A stretch of 55,571 nt of DNA from an uncultured Clostridiaceae bacterium (GTDB lineage: Bacteria > Bacillota > Clostridia > Clostridiales > Clostridiaceae): NCBI GenBank assembly GCA_946405135.1, contig CAMJGD010000020.1:1-55571 (forward strand). Direction: 5' to 3'. Position 1 is the stretch's first letter, and each line of letters starts with the position of its first letter. Positions 46,475-55,543 of this stretch are shown piece after piece. The notes beneath the pieces were generated by a model. That model was not told the origin of the DNA. It did no database searches and was given only the letters and a program-made list of their open reading frames with translations. The position numbers and the translations under genes were made by a program.

Positions 46475-48217
46475 TTAAAGACTACTTTTTTTACTATAAT
46501 GAGTATGAAGTAATTCATGAGCTTTTTTACCATAAGGCTTTCCTAAAAATTCGTCATATAAACTTTTTATATATGGATTTTCATGAGATTTTCTTAAAAC
46601 TTTATTTTCATCTTCCCTATAGATTGCATTCATTCTTTTTTGAAGAATTTCTGTATTTCCATGAATATATGGTTGTCCGCCACCATCTATACATCCGCCA
46701 GGGCAAGCCATTATTTCGATTAAGTGGTAATTTGCTTTTCCTTCTCTTATAGATTGAAGAAGCTTTCTAGCATTGCCAAGTCCATTAGCTATAGCTACAT
46801 TAATATTTAAGTCCTTGATTTTTACAGAGGCCTCTTTAATCCCTTGCAGACCCCTTATTTCTTTAAATTCAATATTTTCAAGGGTTTCATTAGTTAACCA
46901 TTCATAAGCAGTACGTAGAGCAGCTTCCATAACACCACCGCTAGTACCAAAGATAACACCAGCACCTGTGGATTCTCCTAGTGGGTTTTCAAAGCTTTCA
47001 TCCTGAAGAGAAACAAAATCTATGCCAGCTTCTTTTATCATCTGAGCTAATTCCCTTGTAGAAATAACTATATCCACGTCTTGAACGCCATTTCTAGACA
47101 TTTCAGGTCTTGCAGCCTCATATTTTTTAGCAAGACAGGGCATTACAGAAACCACTATTAAATTTTCAGGTTTAATTTTCATTTTATCTGCCAAATAGGT
47201 TTTTGCTATAGCACCAAACATCTGTTGAGGAGATTTGCAAGTGGATGGAACATCCAGCAAATCGCTGAAATTTTGTTCCATGAAGTTAATCCAAGCAGGA
47301 CAGCAGCTAGTAAGCATAGGAAATCTTCCACCCTGTTCCAGTCTATAAATAAATTCTGAAGCTTCTTCCATTATGGTTAAATCTGCAGCAAAATCAGTAT
47401 CAAAAACTTTATGAAAACCTAAGGACTTAAGTACTGCTGCCATTTTTCCTGTGACTAAAGTTCCAGGTTCCATACCAAAGGCCTCTCCAAGGGCAGCTCT
47501 TACAGCAGGAGCAGTTTGTACTATAACAGTTTTGCTTTTGTCATTTAGAGCATCCCAAACCTTTGATACGTTATTAACTTCAATTAAAGCACCAGTTGGA
47601 CAGACACTTACACATTGTCCACAGAAGGTGCAGTTGGTTTTAAGCATAGGAAGGCCAAAAGCCGGAGATACTACGGTTTCAAAACCTCTGCCTACTGCAG
47701 AAAGAGTGCCTACGGTTTGAACTTCATTGCACATGGTTTCACAGCGCCTGCATAGAACGCATTTATCTAAGTCTCTTATGATAGAGAAGCTGGAATCATC
47801 TATGTGGTAGGTAGACATATCACCTTTATATTTAATTTCAAAAATTCCAAGGTCTACAGCTAATTTTTGCAAATCACAGTTTGTACTCTTTTTACAGAGA
47901 AGACAATCTTGTGGATGGTCGGAAAGTAAAAGTTCTACTATAGTTCTTCTAGCTTTCACTGCTCTTATAGAGTTTGTTTTTACTATCATGTCTTTTGATA
48001 CGGGGGTACAACAAGCAGGAGCAAGGTTTTTTCTCCCTTCTATTTCTACCACACAGACTCTGCAGGAACCAGGGTGATTTACTGTTTTATTATCCTGAAG
48101 ATTAAGATGACAAAGGGTAGGTATATTTATATTTAACTTTTTAGCGGCTTCTAATATGGTAGTACCTTGTTCTACTTCTATTTCTTTACCGTTTATTGTT
48201 AAATTAACTAAACTCAC
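46475..48217 (-). CDS. hydA: [FeFe]-hydrogenase HydA, catalytic subunit
   Basis: A 580-residue hydrogenase, the M3-type length of C. pasteurianum CpI. Features are an N-terminal 2Fe-2S ferredoxin domain; a His/Cys-ligated 4Fe-4S cluster (HPQDCLLC); two more 4Fe-4S clusters (CVLCRRCETMC, CTFCGQCVSVCP); then the intact H-cluster motifs TSCCPAW, MPCLAKKYEA and MACPGGCIDGG. It makes or uses H2 with ferredoxin, and here works with HydB and HydC to couple NADH and ferredoxin. It starts at GTG 48217 after AAGAGGTG. It lacks the extra C-terminal 2Fe-2S domain of Thermotoga HydA. Confidence 0.95.
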   Translation of the reverse strand: MSLVNLTINGKEIEVEQGTTILEAAKKLNINIPTLCHLNLQDNKTVNHPGSCRVCVVEIEGRKNLAPACCTPVSKDMIVKTNSIRAVKARRTIVELLLSDHPQDCLLCKKSTNCDLQKLAVDLGIFEIKYKGDMSTYHIDDSSFSIIRDLDKCVLCRRCETMCNEVQTVGTLSAVGRGFETVVSPAFGLPMLKTNCTFCGQCVSVCPTGALIEVNNVSKVWDALNDKSKTVIVQTAPAVRAALGEAFGMEPGTLVTGKMAAVLKSLGFHKVFDTDFAADLTIMEEASEFIYRLEQGGRFPMLTSCCPAWINFMEQNFSDLLDVPSTCKSPQQMFGAIAKTYLADKMKIKPENLIVVSVMPCLAKKYEAARPEMSRNGVQDVDIVISTRELAQMIKEAGIDFVSLQDESFENPLGESTGAGVIFGTSGGVMEAALRTAYEWLTNETLENIEFKEIRGLQGIKEASVKIKDLNINVAIANGLGNARKLLQSIREGKANYHLIEIMACPGGCIDGGGQPYIHGNTEILQKRMNAIYREDENKVLRKSHENPYIKSLYDEFLGKPYGKKAHELLHTHYSKKSSL

Positions 48218-48236
48218 AATTCACACCTCTTTTCTA

Positions 48237-50132
48237 TTACTTTTTAATGATTGCGCCTATAGGGCAGGAAGTAAAACAGGTTCCACATTTAATGCATTTA
48301 GAAGTATCTATAAAATGTTTTGTTTTTACACTACCAGTAATGCAATTTACAGGACAATTTCTTGCGCATTTAGTACATCCTATGCATTTATCTGTAATTT
48401 CATACTGAACTAAATTTTTGCATATACCAGCAGGACAGCGCTTTTCTTTAACGTGAGCTTCATATTCATCCATAAAATATTTCATAGTACTTAAAATAGG
48501 GTTAGGAGCAGTTTGCCCAAGGCCGCATAAAGCAGTATCTTTTATGGTTTCAGCTAATTCCTTTAATTTTAATAAATCCTCTTCAGTCCCTTTACCATTA
48601 GTTATTTTAGTTAATATTTCAAGCAGCCTTTTGTTACCCACTCTGCAAGGTGTACATTTTCCACAGGATTCATCTACAGTAAATTCTAAATAGAATTTAG
48701 CTATGTCTACCATGCAGTTATCTTCATCCATCACTATCATACCTCCAGAGCCCATCATTGAACCAATGGTGGTTAAGGATTCATAGTCGATTGGGGTATC
48801 TAAATTAGAGGCGGGTATGCATCCTCCCGAAGGGCCTCCTGTTTGTACTGCTTTAAATTTACGTCCATTCTTTATACCTCCGCCTATATCATAAATTATT
48901 TCTCTAAGAGAGGTTCCCATAGGAACTTCTACTAATCCGACATTGTTAATTTTACCTGCAAGGGCAAATACTTTTGTTCCTTTGGAAGTCTTAGTTCCAA
49001 TAGAGTTATACCAATCAGCACCATTAAGAATGATAGCAGGAATATTTGCTAAAGTTTCTACATTATTTACACAGGTAGGTTTTCCCCAAAGTCCTTTTTC
49101 AGCTGGGAATGGAGGTTTATTTGTAGGTTCTCCACGATTACCTTCTATGGAATGAATTAGAGCTGTCTCTTCACCGCAGACAAAAGCACCAGCACCGTAT
49201 TTGATTTTTATATCAAAATCAAAGCCTGTACCCATTATATTTTTACCTAGCAATCCATATTTTTTTCCTTGATTTATAGCATTCTTAAGTCTGCTTATAG
49301 CTAGTGGGTACTCAGCTCTTATATATACACAACCTTCGCTGGCTCCTATGGCATACCCGGCAATGGCCATAGCTTCAATTACGCTGTGAGGATCTCCTTC
49401 TAGTATAGAACGATCCATAAAAGCCCCTGGGTCTCCTTCGTCTGCATTACAGATTATATATTTTTGGTCTGCATCATAGGATTTTGCAAAAGCCCATTTC
49501 TTTCCTGTAGAGAAACCTCCGCCGCCCCTTCCTCTTAATCCTGATTCTGTAATTAACTTAATGACTTCATACTGATTCATTTCTGTTAAGCATTTTCCAA
49601 GAGCCTCATAGCCGTGAGCAGCAATGGATTCTTTGATATCCTCAGGATTTATAATACCGCAATTTCTAAGGGCTATACGATTTTGTTTTTTATAAAAACA
49701 CATTTCGTCTTGCCTTTTAACTTTTTCTTTAATAGTGGGTTCTTCATATAAAAGTCTTTCTATTACTCTTCCCTTTAAAAGATGTTCATTAACTATTTCA
49801 TTTACATCAGAAGTTTTTACCTGAACATAGAATACATTATCGGGGAATATCTTTACTATAGGTCCTTTTTCACAGAATCCAAAACATCCTGTAGGAGATA
49901 TAAATATTTCATCAGATAAACCTGACTTTTTTACTTCAGTTATAAAATTTTCTAAAATAATATGGCTTTCTGAAGATTTACATCCTGTACCATGACACAC
50001 TAATACGGTTCTTTTACATTTTCTATTTTCAAATTTTATTTCATCTTCATAAGAAACTTTTCGTATTTCTAAAGAGTCTTTTAATTCATTATATAAATTT
50101 GTCAGGTCTTTAAAGGAATTTATTTTATTCAA
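48237..50132 (-). CDS. hydB: HydB, NuoF-like NADH/FMN subunit of the hydrogenase
   Basis: A 631-residue NuoF-like subunit. Features are an N-terminal thioredoxin-like 2Fe-2S part (CHGTGC, CFGFC); the NADH/FMN motif GLRGRGGGGFSTGKKW; GADEGDP-type ADEGDPGAFMDR; a 4Fe-4S site SCGKCTPCRVG; and two C-terminal 4Fe-4S clusters (CIGCTKCARNCP, CIKCGTCFTSCP). This is the subunit in which flavin-based electron bifurcation is thought to occur in HydABC complexes. It starts at TTG 50132 after AGGAGG, 12 bp from hydC. Confidence 0.95.
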   Translation of the reverse strand: MNKINSFKDLTNLYNELKDSLEIRKVSYEDEIKFENRKCKRTVLVCHGTGCKSSESHIILENFITEVKKSGLSDEIFISPTGCFGFCEKGPIVKIFPDNVFYVQVKTSDVNEIVNEHLLKGRVIERLLYEEPTIKEKVKRQDEMCFYKKQNRIALRNCGIINPEDIKESIAAHGYEALGKCLTEMNQYEVIKLITESGLRGRGGGGFSTGKKWAFAKSYDADQKYIICNADEGDPGAFMDRSILEGDPHSVIEAMAIAGYAIGASEGCVYIRAEYPLAISRLKNAINQGKKYGLLGKNIMGTGFDFDIKIKYGAGAFVCGEETALIHSIEGNRGEPTNKPPFPAEKGLWGKPTCVNNVETLANIPAIILNGADWYNSIGTKTSKGTKVFALAGKINNVGLVEVPMGTSLREIIYDIGGGIKNGRKFKAVQTGGPSGGCIPASNLDTPIDYESLTTIGSMMGSGGMIVMDEDNCMVDIAKFYLEFTVDESCGKCTPCRVGNKRLLEILTKITNGKGTEEDLLKLKELAETIKDTALCGLGQTAPNPILSTMKYFMDEYEAHVKEKRCPAGICKNLVQYEITDKCIGCTKCARNCPVNCITGSVKTKHFIDTSKCIKCGTCFTSCPIGAIIKK

Positions 50133-50144
50133 AGCTTGCGCCTC

Positions 50145-50624
50145 CTATCTTGAATATTCAGTTAATAATTTTGATACTTGATCTTTTGTAAAATGGCCAT
50201 AAACCCTATCATCAATAGTTACTACAGGAGCTAAACCGCAGGCACCTACGCATCTTAATACCTCTAAAGTAAATCTACCATCAGCAGTGGTTTCTCCTAC
50301 TTTAATATTTAATTGGTTTTGAAATTCTTCAAGCACAGAGGCAGCCCCTCTAACAAAACAAGCAGTTCCCATGCAGACATTAATCACATGTTCTCCTCTA
50401 GGTTCTGTAGTAAAGTAGGAATAAAAAGTGACTACACCATATACTTTAGAAACGGGTATATCCAGTTTTTCAGCAATAAAACATTGGACTTCTTTAGGTA
50501 AATACTTAAAAATCTCTTGGGCTTTATGAAGCACTGCTATTAGTGCTATGTTTTTATCTGGTAAGCTGTCAATGTAAGCAGATAAAGCAGCATATTTTTC
50601 CTCACTAATATGGTTTTGACACAA
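50145..50624 (-). CDS. hydC: HydC, NuoE-like 2Fe-2S subunit of the hydrogenase
   Basis: A 159-residue NuoE-like thioredoxin-fold subunit. The 2Fe-2S ligands are CMGTACFVRGA and CVGACGLAPVV. It delivers electrons to HydB. It is the first gene of the hydC-hydB-hydA operon and starts at TTG 50624 after AAGGAGG. The order C-B-A is usual in clostridia. Confidence 0.95.
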   Translation of the reverse strand: MCQNHISEEKYAALSAYIDSLPDKNIALIAVLHKAQEIFKYLPKEVQCFIAEKLDIPVSKVYGVVTFYSYFTTEPRGEHVINVCMGTACFVRGAASVLEEFQNQLNIKVGETTADGRFTLEVLRCVGACGLAPVVTIDDRVYGHFTKDQVSKLLTEYSR

Positions 50625-51007
50625 AGAAAACTACCTCCTTGAGATCCTTTATAGAATTTAATGACAAATAATACTAATCGAAAATATTCTATTTTAAAGA
50701 CATGCAAAATATTCTTAAAATCAGTAAAAAATATATGGAATTATTACATTTTAAAATGATTTATGGTTTTTATATTCTTTATATATAGGCTTCTATAAAT
50801 TTTTTACATCAGTGGTAAATGGATATATTTATCATTTAATAGTAAAATATAACATTAATTTAAAATAAAATGTTATAGTTGTCATATAATTACATATATT
50901 CAGAAAATATAATACTTTTATGTAAAAAAAAGCATTAATAAGAAATTTGAAAATATGGACAGGTCACCATAAATATACAAAATTTGCTATTGAATTGTGA
51001 TATTATG
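50625..51007. other. Intergenic region upstream of hydCBA
   Basis: Very AT-rich, no gene. It must hold the hyd promoter, but no convincing boxes could be called. Confidence 0.4.
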
Positions 51008-51040
51008 TGATTGACAAAGATGTGCACATATTGTCAATCA
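51008..51040. promoter_or_regulatory. 33-bp nested dyad, candidate operator
   Basis: TGATTGACA (51008-51016) and TGTCAATCA (51032-51040) pair perfectly around the palindrome TGTGCACA (51021-51028). The right arm includes TTGTCA, which could be the -35 box with AATAAT at 51053-51058. It lies just upstream of the small peptide ORF and the ABC exporter. Confidence 0.6.
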
Positions 51041-51078
51041 GTTTGTAATTTAAATAATGGTATAGGAGAATATGTAAA

Positions 51079-51162
51079 ATGAAATGCTTCTGGACAGTTT
51101 GGCTGGTATTAGTATTCTCTAAATTTATAAGATATCCTAATATAAAAGCTGTGAGGGGTTAA
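51079..51162 (+). CDS. Putative 27-residue hydrophobic/cationic peptide
   Basis: A 27-codon ORF with an AGGAG site (51064-51068) ten bases before ATG 51079. The peptide starts MKCFWTVWLVLVFSKF and ends in a basic tail (KAVRG). An aromatic, hydrophobic half followed by a cationic half suits a membrane-active or signalling peptide, or a leader peptide for the ABC exporter whose first gene starts 58 bp downstream. It is too short to judge by coding statistics. Confidence 0.45.
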   Translation: MKCFWTVWLVLVFSKFIRYPNIKAVRG

Positions 51163-51220
51163 TGATTTAAATACCATTAACTCCTTGATATAAATATTAT
51201 TACACAAGGAGAAAAGACCT

Positions 51221-52021
51221 ATGCTGATTAATGAATTAAAAAGAGCATTTAAATGGAAAAAGTTTGTTGGGTTTATTGTGGTTATGATAATTATAAATTT
51301 ATACAGTATTTGTATAGAGCTTGGCGAATTTAACCCTTTTTATGACATGCATTTATCTATACAAGAAGCTGTTGATATAGGGGATTTAAATCAGTTTGCA
51401 CTATTTACAAATGCTGGCGTAACTTATGTGGGATTTATTCCAATAGTATGTTCATTTGTTTATGGGCTATCTTTTTTAGAGGATAGAAAAAAAGGATTCA
51501 ATAAGTTTATAAACTTACGAATTTCAAATTCTAAATACTGTATTAGTAAGTTTTTAGCTAATGGTATAGTTGGAGGACTAAGTGCAGCACTGCCAAGTAT
51601 TATTATATTTTATGTTTTAAATGTTTTTGTGGGAGGAGACATTCATAATACAAGTATAGCAATACCGGGAATTTTTGATGATTTATCCCAATCAAAACCT
51701 TATGTATTTATTTTAGTTTTCATTACCATGGAATTTTTGGTTGGGTTTGCATATTCAACAATAGCTTTAGCTGCATCAACCCTATTGGATAATCAAATTT
51801 TAGTTCTTTTAGCACCTGGAGTTTTTTATTATGTTACAAATTATATTACTGACACTTTAAACTTTCCATTAAAATTTAAAACTAAAGTAGCAACTGAATT
51901 TGGACTTCTTGCTGATGGAGTAACTGGATATGAAGTGACTATACAGCTTATTGTAATCACATTAATATTTGGAGCTGTATTTTTCCATTATTCCAGAAAG
52001 GAATTTACGTATGAAAGGTGA
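51221..52021 (+). CDS. ABC exporter permease subunit 1
   Basis: A 266-residue membrane protein with about six hydrophobic segments and an N-terminal amphipathic helix. It resembles the ABC-2 type permeases of bacteriocin immunity/export systems, though without a named family motif. ATG 51221 follows AAGGAG. It is the first of three membrane subunits that precede one ATPase, and its stop overlaps the start of the next gene. Confidence 0.8.
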   Translation: MLINELKRAFKWKKFVGFIVVMIIINLYSICIELGEFNPFYDMHLSIQEAVDIGDLNQFALFTNAGVTYVGFIPIVCSFVYGLSFLEDRKKGFNKFINLRISNSKYCISKFLANGIVGGLSAALPSIIIFYVLNVFVGGDIHNTSIAIPGIFDDLSQSKPYVFILVFITMEFLVGFAYSTIALAASTLLDNQILVLLAPGVFYYVTNYITDTLNFPLKFKTKVATEFGLLADGVTGYEVTIQLIVITLIFGAVFFHYSRKEFTYER

Positions 52022-52874
52022 TAGAAGTATATTAAGTTTAATAAGATACAATTTAATAAAATGTTACAATAAAAAGTTAATAACCTGCAGCTTAGTAGTA
52101 ACGTTAATAACCTGTGTAATGTATATGGGAAAGGTTACAGAGTATTATAGGATTACTGGAAACACAGTGAATCAGTGGGATTACTTTTTTAGAATATTTT
52201 CTAATCCATTTATTTTAGAATTTATGTTTATACCTATATTACTTTTTATTACTGCTCCAGTTTCAACAGTTAATAATAGAAATAAATATGTTTATATTAG
52301 AACATCAAAAAAATATAAAATTGTTATAGCTGAGCAGTTATCAAATTTAATAATTATCACAACTTATATATTGCTAATTGGAATTTTGATATTTTGTTTA
52401 GGCGGCTACTATAGCAGATTTGATTCAAACTGGAGTAATGCAATAGTTGGTGAAAAGAAAATTCAAGTTGCAACAGAGTATTTATTTTTTAATAATTTCA
52501 TATATTCTTATAGTCCAATGGCAGCAGCAATAATATCAATTTTTAAGTTTATAGCTACAACACACTTAGTAATATTGTTAAGGGATTTTATAATATATAT
52601 GTTTAAGAAAAATATAATATCTATTTTAGTGGCTTTTTCCTATCTGTTAATAAATTATAGAGATCCAGTGACACTTGGTAAGTTATCTATAGGTGAGTTA
52701 GGAACCATTTGGTGCCATGAATTTGAAGCAAATAAACATTTATCTTTGTCTATGTTAGATAGTCGCAGTTACTCTACTGTAAATGTATCTAACATAGTAT
52801 TAATATGCTCAATTATTATAATGCTAATATTTGCATTGCTCGCTTTTAGGAGGAAAGAAAGTGAAAAAATTTAA
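52011..52874 (+). CDS. ABC exporter permease subunit 2
   Basis: A 287-residue membrane protein with about six hydrophobic segments. The start was set at ATG 52011 (MKGDRSILSL), 11 bp inside subunit 1, rather than the longer ORF from 51969. The layout (N-terminal basic helix, then TM pairs, a short C-terminal RRKE tail) matches a half-permease. It overlaps the next gene by 14 bp. Confidence 0.78.
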   Translation: MKGDRSILSLIRYNLIKCYNKKLITCSLVVTLITCVMYMGKVTEYYRITGNTVNQWDYFFRIFSNPFILEFMFIPILLFITAPVSTVNNRNKYVYIRTSKKYKIVIAEQLSNLIIITTYILLIGILIFCLGGYYSRFDSNWSNAIVGEKKIQVATEYLFFNNFIYSYSPMAAAIISIFKFIATTHLVILLRDFIIYMFKKNIISILVAFSYLLINYRDPVTLGKLSIGELGTIWCHEFEANKHLSLSMLDSRSYSTVNVSNIVLICSIIIMLIFALLAFRRKESEKI

Positions 52875-53664
52875 TATATCTTTTTTAAATATAAAATATA
52901 TTAATAAAAAATTAATAGTATATTTTATATTGGTATCAATATTGTACGGATTATATGGTACTAGCTTTATTTTAAATAACTCTAGTGAGGTTAATTTTAA
53001 TTTTGGAGATGTTTTTTTATTTTTATTTGGAGGCGTTCAGTATAGAAAAGATTCTTTAATTGACTATACTAGTTGGTTTGGATTTATTCTGCTGATATAT
53101 TATCCTATCATATATTTTCTTTCCAAACAGTTTGCAGATAAAAAGGTATTTATTTTTTATAGGATAAAAAAATACAAGTATTGGTACTATTCAAATATTT
53201 TTATTGCATTTTTAAAAGTTATACTATTTTTCATTTTTATGTATGCTGCAACATTTATTATAGCACTAAAACCCTTAGGGTATAGTGGAGTTGTTAGTAA
53301 AAACATATTTAATAATTTGAAATATTCTGTTTCCACTAATACTTTAATTGTACAGTTAATTTCAATTAATATCCTATTTATTATAGCAGTTATTTTATTG
53401 GCTATGAATTTATTTTTTGTAACAAAAAAGTTTAACATTTCGGTGCTGATAGTATTAATATTAACATATTTAAGTAGTTTTATAAATTTAAAATCTAGTG
53501 CAAAATATTCACTTGGAAATGTTGCTATGTTGGTGCAAAACGTAAGCTTTAGTAATGGAAATAGTAATATTACTTTTAATTATTCTATAGGATTTTTTCT
53601 TGTAATCATTATTTCAAATTTAATTTTAGGTAATTTTTTATATAAGAGAAGTATTGAAATATAA
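52861..53664 (+). CDS. ABC exporter permease subunit 3
   Basis: A 267-residue membrane protein with about six hydrophobic segments. GTG 52861 lies seven bases after AGGAGG; the ORF from 52831 overlaps subunit 2 and has no site. Three different permeases for one ATPase is unusual; lantibiotic-immunity-type systems normally use two. A 19-bp gap separates it from the ATPase. Confidence 0.75.
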   Translation: MKKFNISFLNIKYINKKLIVYFILVSILYGLYGTSFILNNSSEVNFNFGDVFLFLFGGVQYRKDSLIDYTSWFGFILLIYYPIIYFLSKQFADKKVFIFYRIKKYKYWYYSNIFIAFLKVILFFIFMYAATFIIALKPLGYSGVVSKNIFNNLKYSVSTNTLIVQLISINILFIIAVILLAMNLFFVTKKFNISVLIVLILTYLSSFINLKSSAKYSLGNVAMLVQNVSFSNGNSNITFNYSIGFFLVIIISNLILGNFLYKRSIEI

Positions 53665-53683
53665 TCATTCTTAGGAGGTAATC

Positions 53684-54322
53684 ATGGAAAAAACTGTTAT
53701 TAAATTTGAGAATTATACTAAAGTTATTAAAGGCGTAACTATATTGGATAATATAAATTTAAAGTTTGAGAAAGGAAAGATTTACGGATTAATTGGAAGA
53801 AATGGATCTGGAAAATCTATGCTGTTTAAGGCGTTATGCGGACTTATAAAAGCAACTGAAGGTAAGGTTATAGTGAACAATAAAGAGATAGGTAAAGATG
53901 TTGACTTTCCTGAAAATATAGGGATATTAATTGAATATCCTGGATTTTTAGAACATATAAATGGATTTAGTAATCTAGAATATCTGGCAAAAATTCAAAA
54001 TAAAATTACGGATAAAGATATAATTGAAGCTTTAAATATCGTTGGATTAGATTACAAAGATAAAAGAAGTGTAAAAAAGTATTCTCTCGGAATGAAGCAG
54101 CGATTAGGCATAGCACAAGCAATTATGGAGGATCCTGAAATTATTGTACTTGATGAGCCTATGAATGGTCTAGATAAAGATGGAGTTAAAGTAATAAGAG
54201 AACTTATACTAAATTTAAAGACTAGAGATAAAACCATAATTTTAGCTAGTCACAATTCAGAAGATATAAAGTTATTATGTGATGAAGTTTACGAGATTGA
54301 TAGAGGAAGAATTGAGTTATAA
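53684..54322 (+). CDS. ABC exporter ATP-binding protein
   Basis: A 212-residue ATPase with Walker A GRNGSGKS, signature YSLGMKQRLGIAQAI, Walker B IIVLDEPMNGLD and switch ASHNSED. This is a minimal ABC domain without a C-terminal extension. It is the only ATPase for the three membrane subunits upstream. ATG 53684 follows AGGAGG. Confidence 0.92.
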   Translation: MEKTVIKFENYTKVIKGVTILDNINLKFEKGKIYGLIGRNGSGKSMLFKALCGLIKATEGKVIVNNKEIGKDVDFPENIGILIEYPGFLEHINGFSNLEYLAKIQNKITDKDIIEALNIVGLDYKDKRSVKKYSLGMKQRLGIAQAIMEDPEIIVLDEPMNGLDKDGVKVIRELILNLKTRDKTIILASHNSEDIKLLCDEVYEIDRGRIEL

Positions 54323-54343
54323 AATAATAGTAGGAGAAGTTTT

Positions 54344-54946
54344 ATGAAAAATATTAAAAAGAAAAATATAATTATATTATTTACTATTTTGTTTTTACTA
54401 ATCTTACCTAAATTTATTTTTTCACCTCTTAGTAATAGAAGAAAAGAGGTTCCTGAAAATGCTAAGAAATGGATGTATGGTATGGAAAATAAAATTAATA
54501 AGGTAAATGAAACTGCTAAAAATAATAATATAGCTTGTGATTATATGAAAGGAGAAAAACAATTATTTATAGCCGCAGATAAATCTGATTTACCAGTAGA
54601 TGATTTTGAATTTTCATTTTGTTTGACTATAGTAGATGATACCAATGGAATGGAATCCTTTGCAACTATTTATACAGAAAAAAGTGATAAAGAGATTAGC
54701 ATTTTGGATTATAAATCTTGGCAAGCTCTTATTAATGCTGTAACGGAACAAAATACATATAACTATAGCAGTATGAATAAAAAAATAAAAGAGTCAATAA
54801 AGAAGTGTAAGAAAGAGAAGAAAGAGCAAACTATTAATGAAAAAATAAATGATTATGATGTAAATTTTCAAACTTATATAAATCAAGATAATAAACTAAA
54901 ATTTCAACTTGAAATTAAAAAAGGTTATAAGTTTGATAAAATTTAA
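54344..54946 (+). CDS. Membrane-anchored protein, unknown function
   Basis: A 200-residue protein with a basic N-terminus, one membrane segment (about residues 9-27) and a Lys-rich extracytoplasmic domain. No known domain is recognised. It is the last gene of the ABC exporter cluster (21 bp after the ATPase) and ends near a terminator, so it is likely an accessory or immunity-type protein of that system; this is positional inference. Confidence 0.65.
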   Translation: MKNIKKKNIIILFTILFLLILPKFIFSPLSNRRKEVPENAKKWMYGMENKINKVNETAKNNNIACDYMKGEKQLFIAADKSDLPVDDFEFSFCLTIVDDTNGMESFATIYTEKSDKEISILDYKSWQALINAVTEQNTYNYSSMNKKIKESIKKCKKEKKEQTINEKINDYDVNFQTYINQDNKLKFQLEIKKGYKFDKI

Positions 54947-54974
54947 ATTTGAGTATAATAAAAGTCATAAAATT

Positions 54975-55010
54975 AGAATTATCCAGAAAGATATTAGGAT
55001 AATTCTTTTT
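54975..55010 (+). terminator. Terminator of the ABC cluster
   Basis: AGAATTATCC/GGATAATTCT stem with a 12-nt loop and T6. Confidence 0.85.
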
Positions 55011-55172
55011 TATATTAAATACAATTTAATTTGCAGCTAAATATCATGGATTCACCAAAGGGAAATGAATATTATTGTCGAATATATACAAATGGACTAA
55101 GAATTTTACTAAAGATACAAAGTATGATATTTTATATATATTTAAAATATGAAAATTTATGCTAGGAGGAAA

Positions 55173-55543
55173 CAAATAGTTACTAAAAACATTGGAAAAT
55201 GTGTATAAATGTATCAGTTAAAACACTTCAACGTTGGGATAGAGAAGGGATACTAAAAGCAAAACGTACTCCAACTAATCGAAGGTATTATACTTATGAC
55301 CAATATTTAGAGTTCAAGGGATTAAAAAATAATGTAGATGGAAAGATAGTTATATATACAAGAGTTTCTACTAACAATCAAAAAGATGATTTAATTAATC
55401 AAATTGAATTTCTAAAGGATTTTGCAAATGCTAAGGGCATTATTGTAGATGAAGTTATTAAAGATATAGGAAGTGGACTGAACTATAATCGTAAAATATC
55501 AATACTTCATGTTTTCAAAAGAAGCTACTTTAAGTGCAAATAA
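55173..55543 (+). pseudogene. Broken IS607-type serine recombinase (tnpA)
   Basis: A remnant of the IS607-family resolvase-like transposase. The MerR-type start VSVKTLQRWDREGILKAKRT, the NRRYYT wing and the serine-recombinase segment IVIYTRVSTNNQKDDLINQI are clear. The frame breaks twice: an added GT near 55200 separates the N-terminal NIGKC from INVSV, and after NYNRK (55494) the text departs from the family and stops at 55543. The C-terminal half and tnpB are absent or beyond the edge. Transposition from this copy is not expected. Confidence 0.8.

Noticed and set aside
46475..48217. Stand-alone ferredoxin hydrogenase
   Set aside because: hydB and hydC are directly upstream in the same operon, so the NADH-linked trimer is the better reading.
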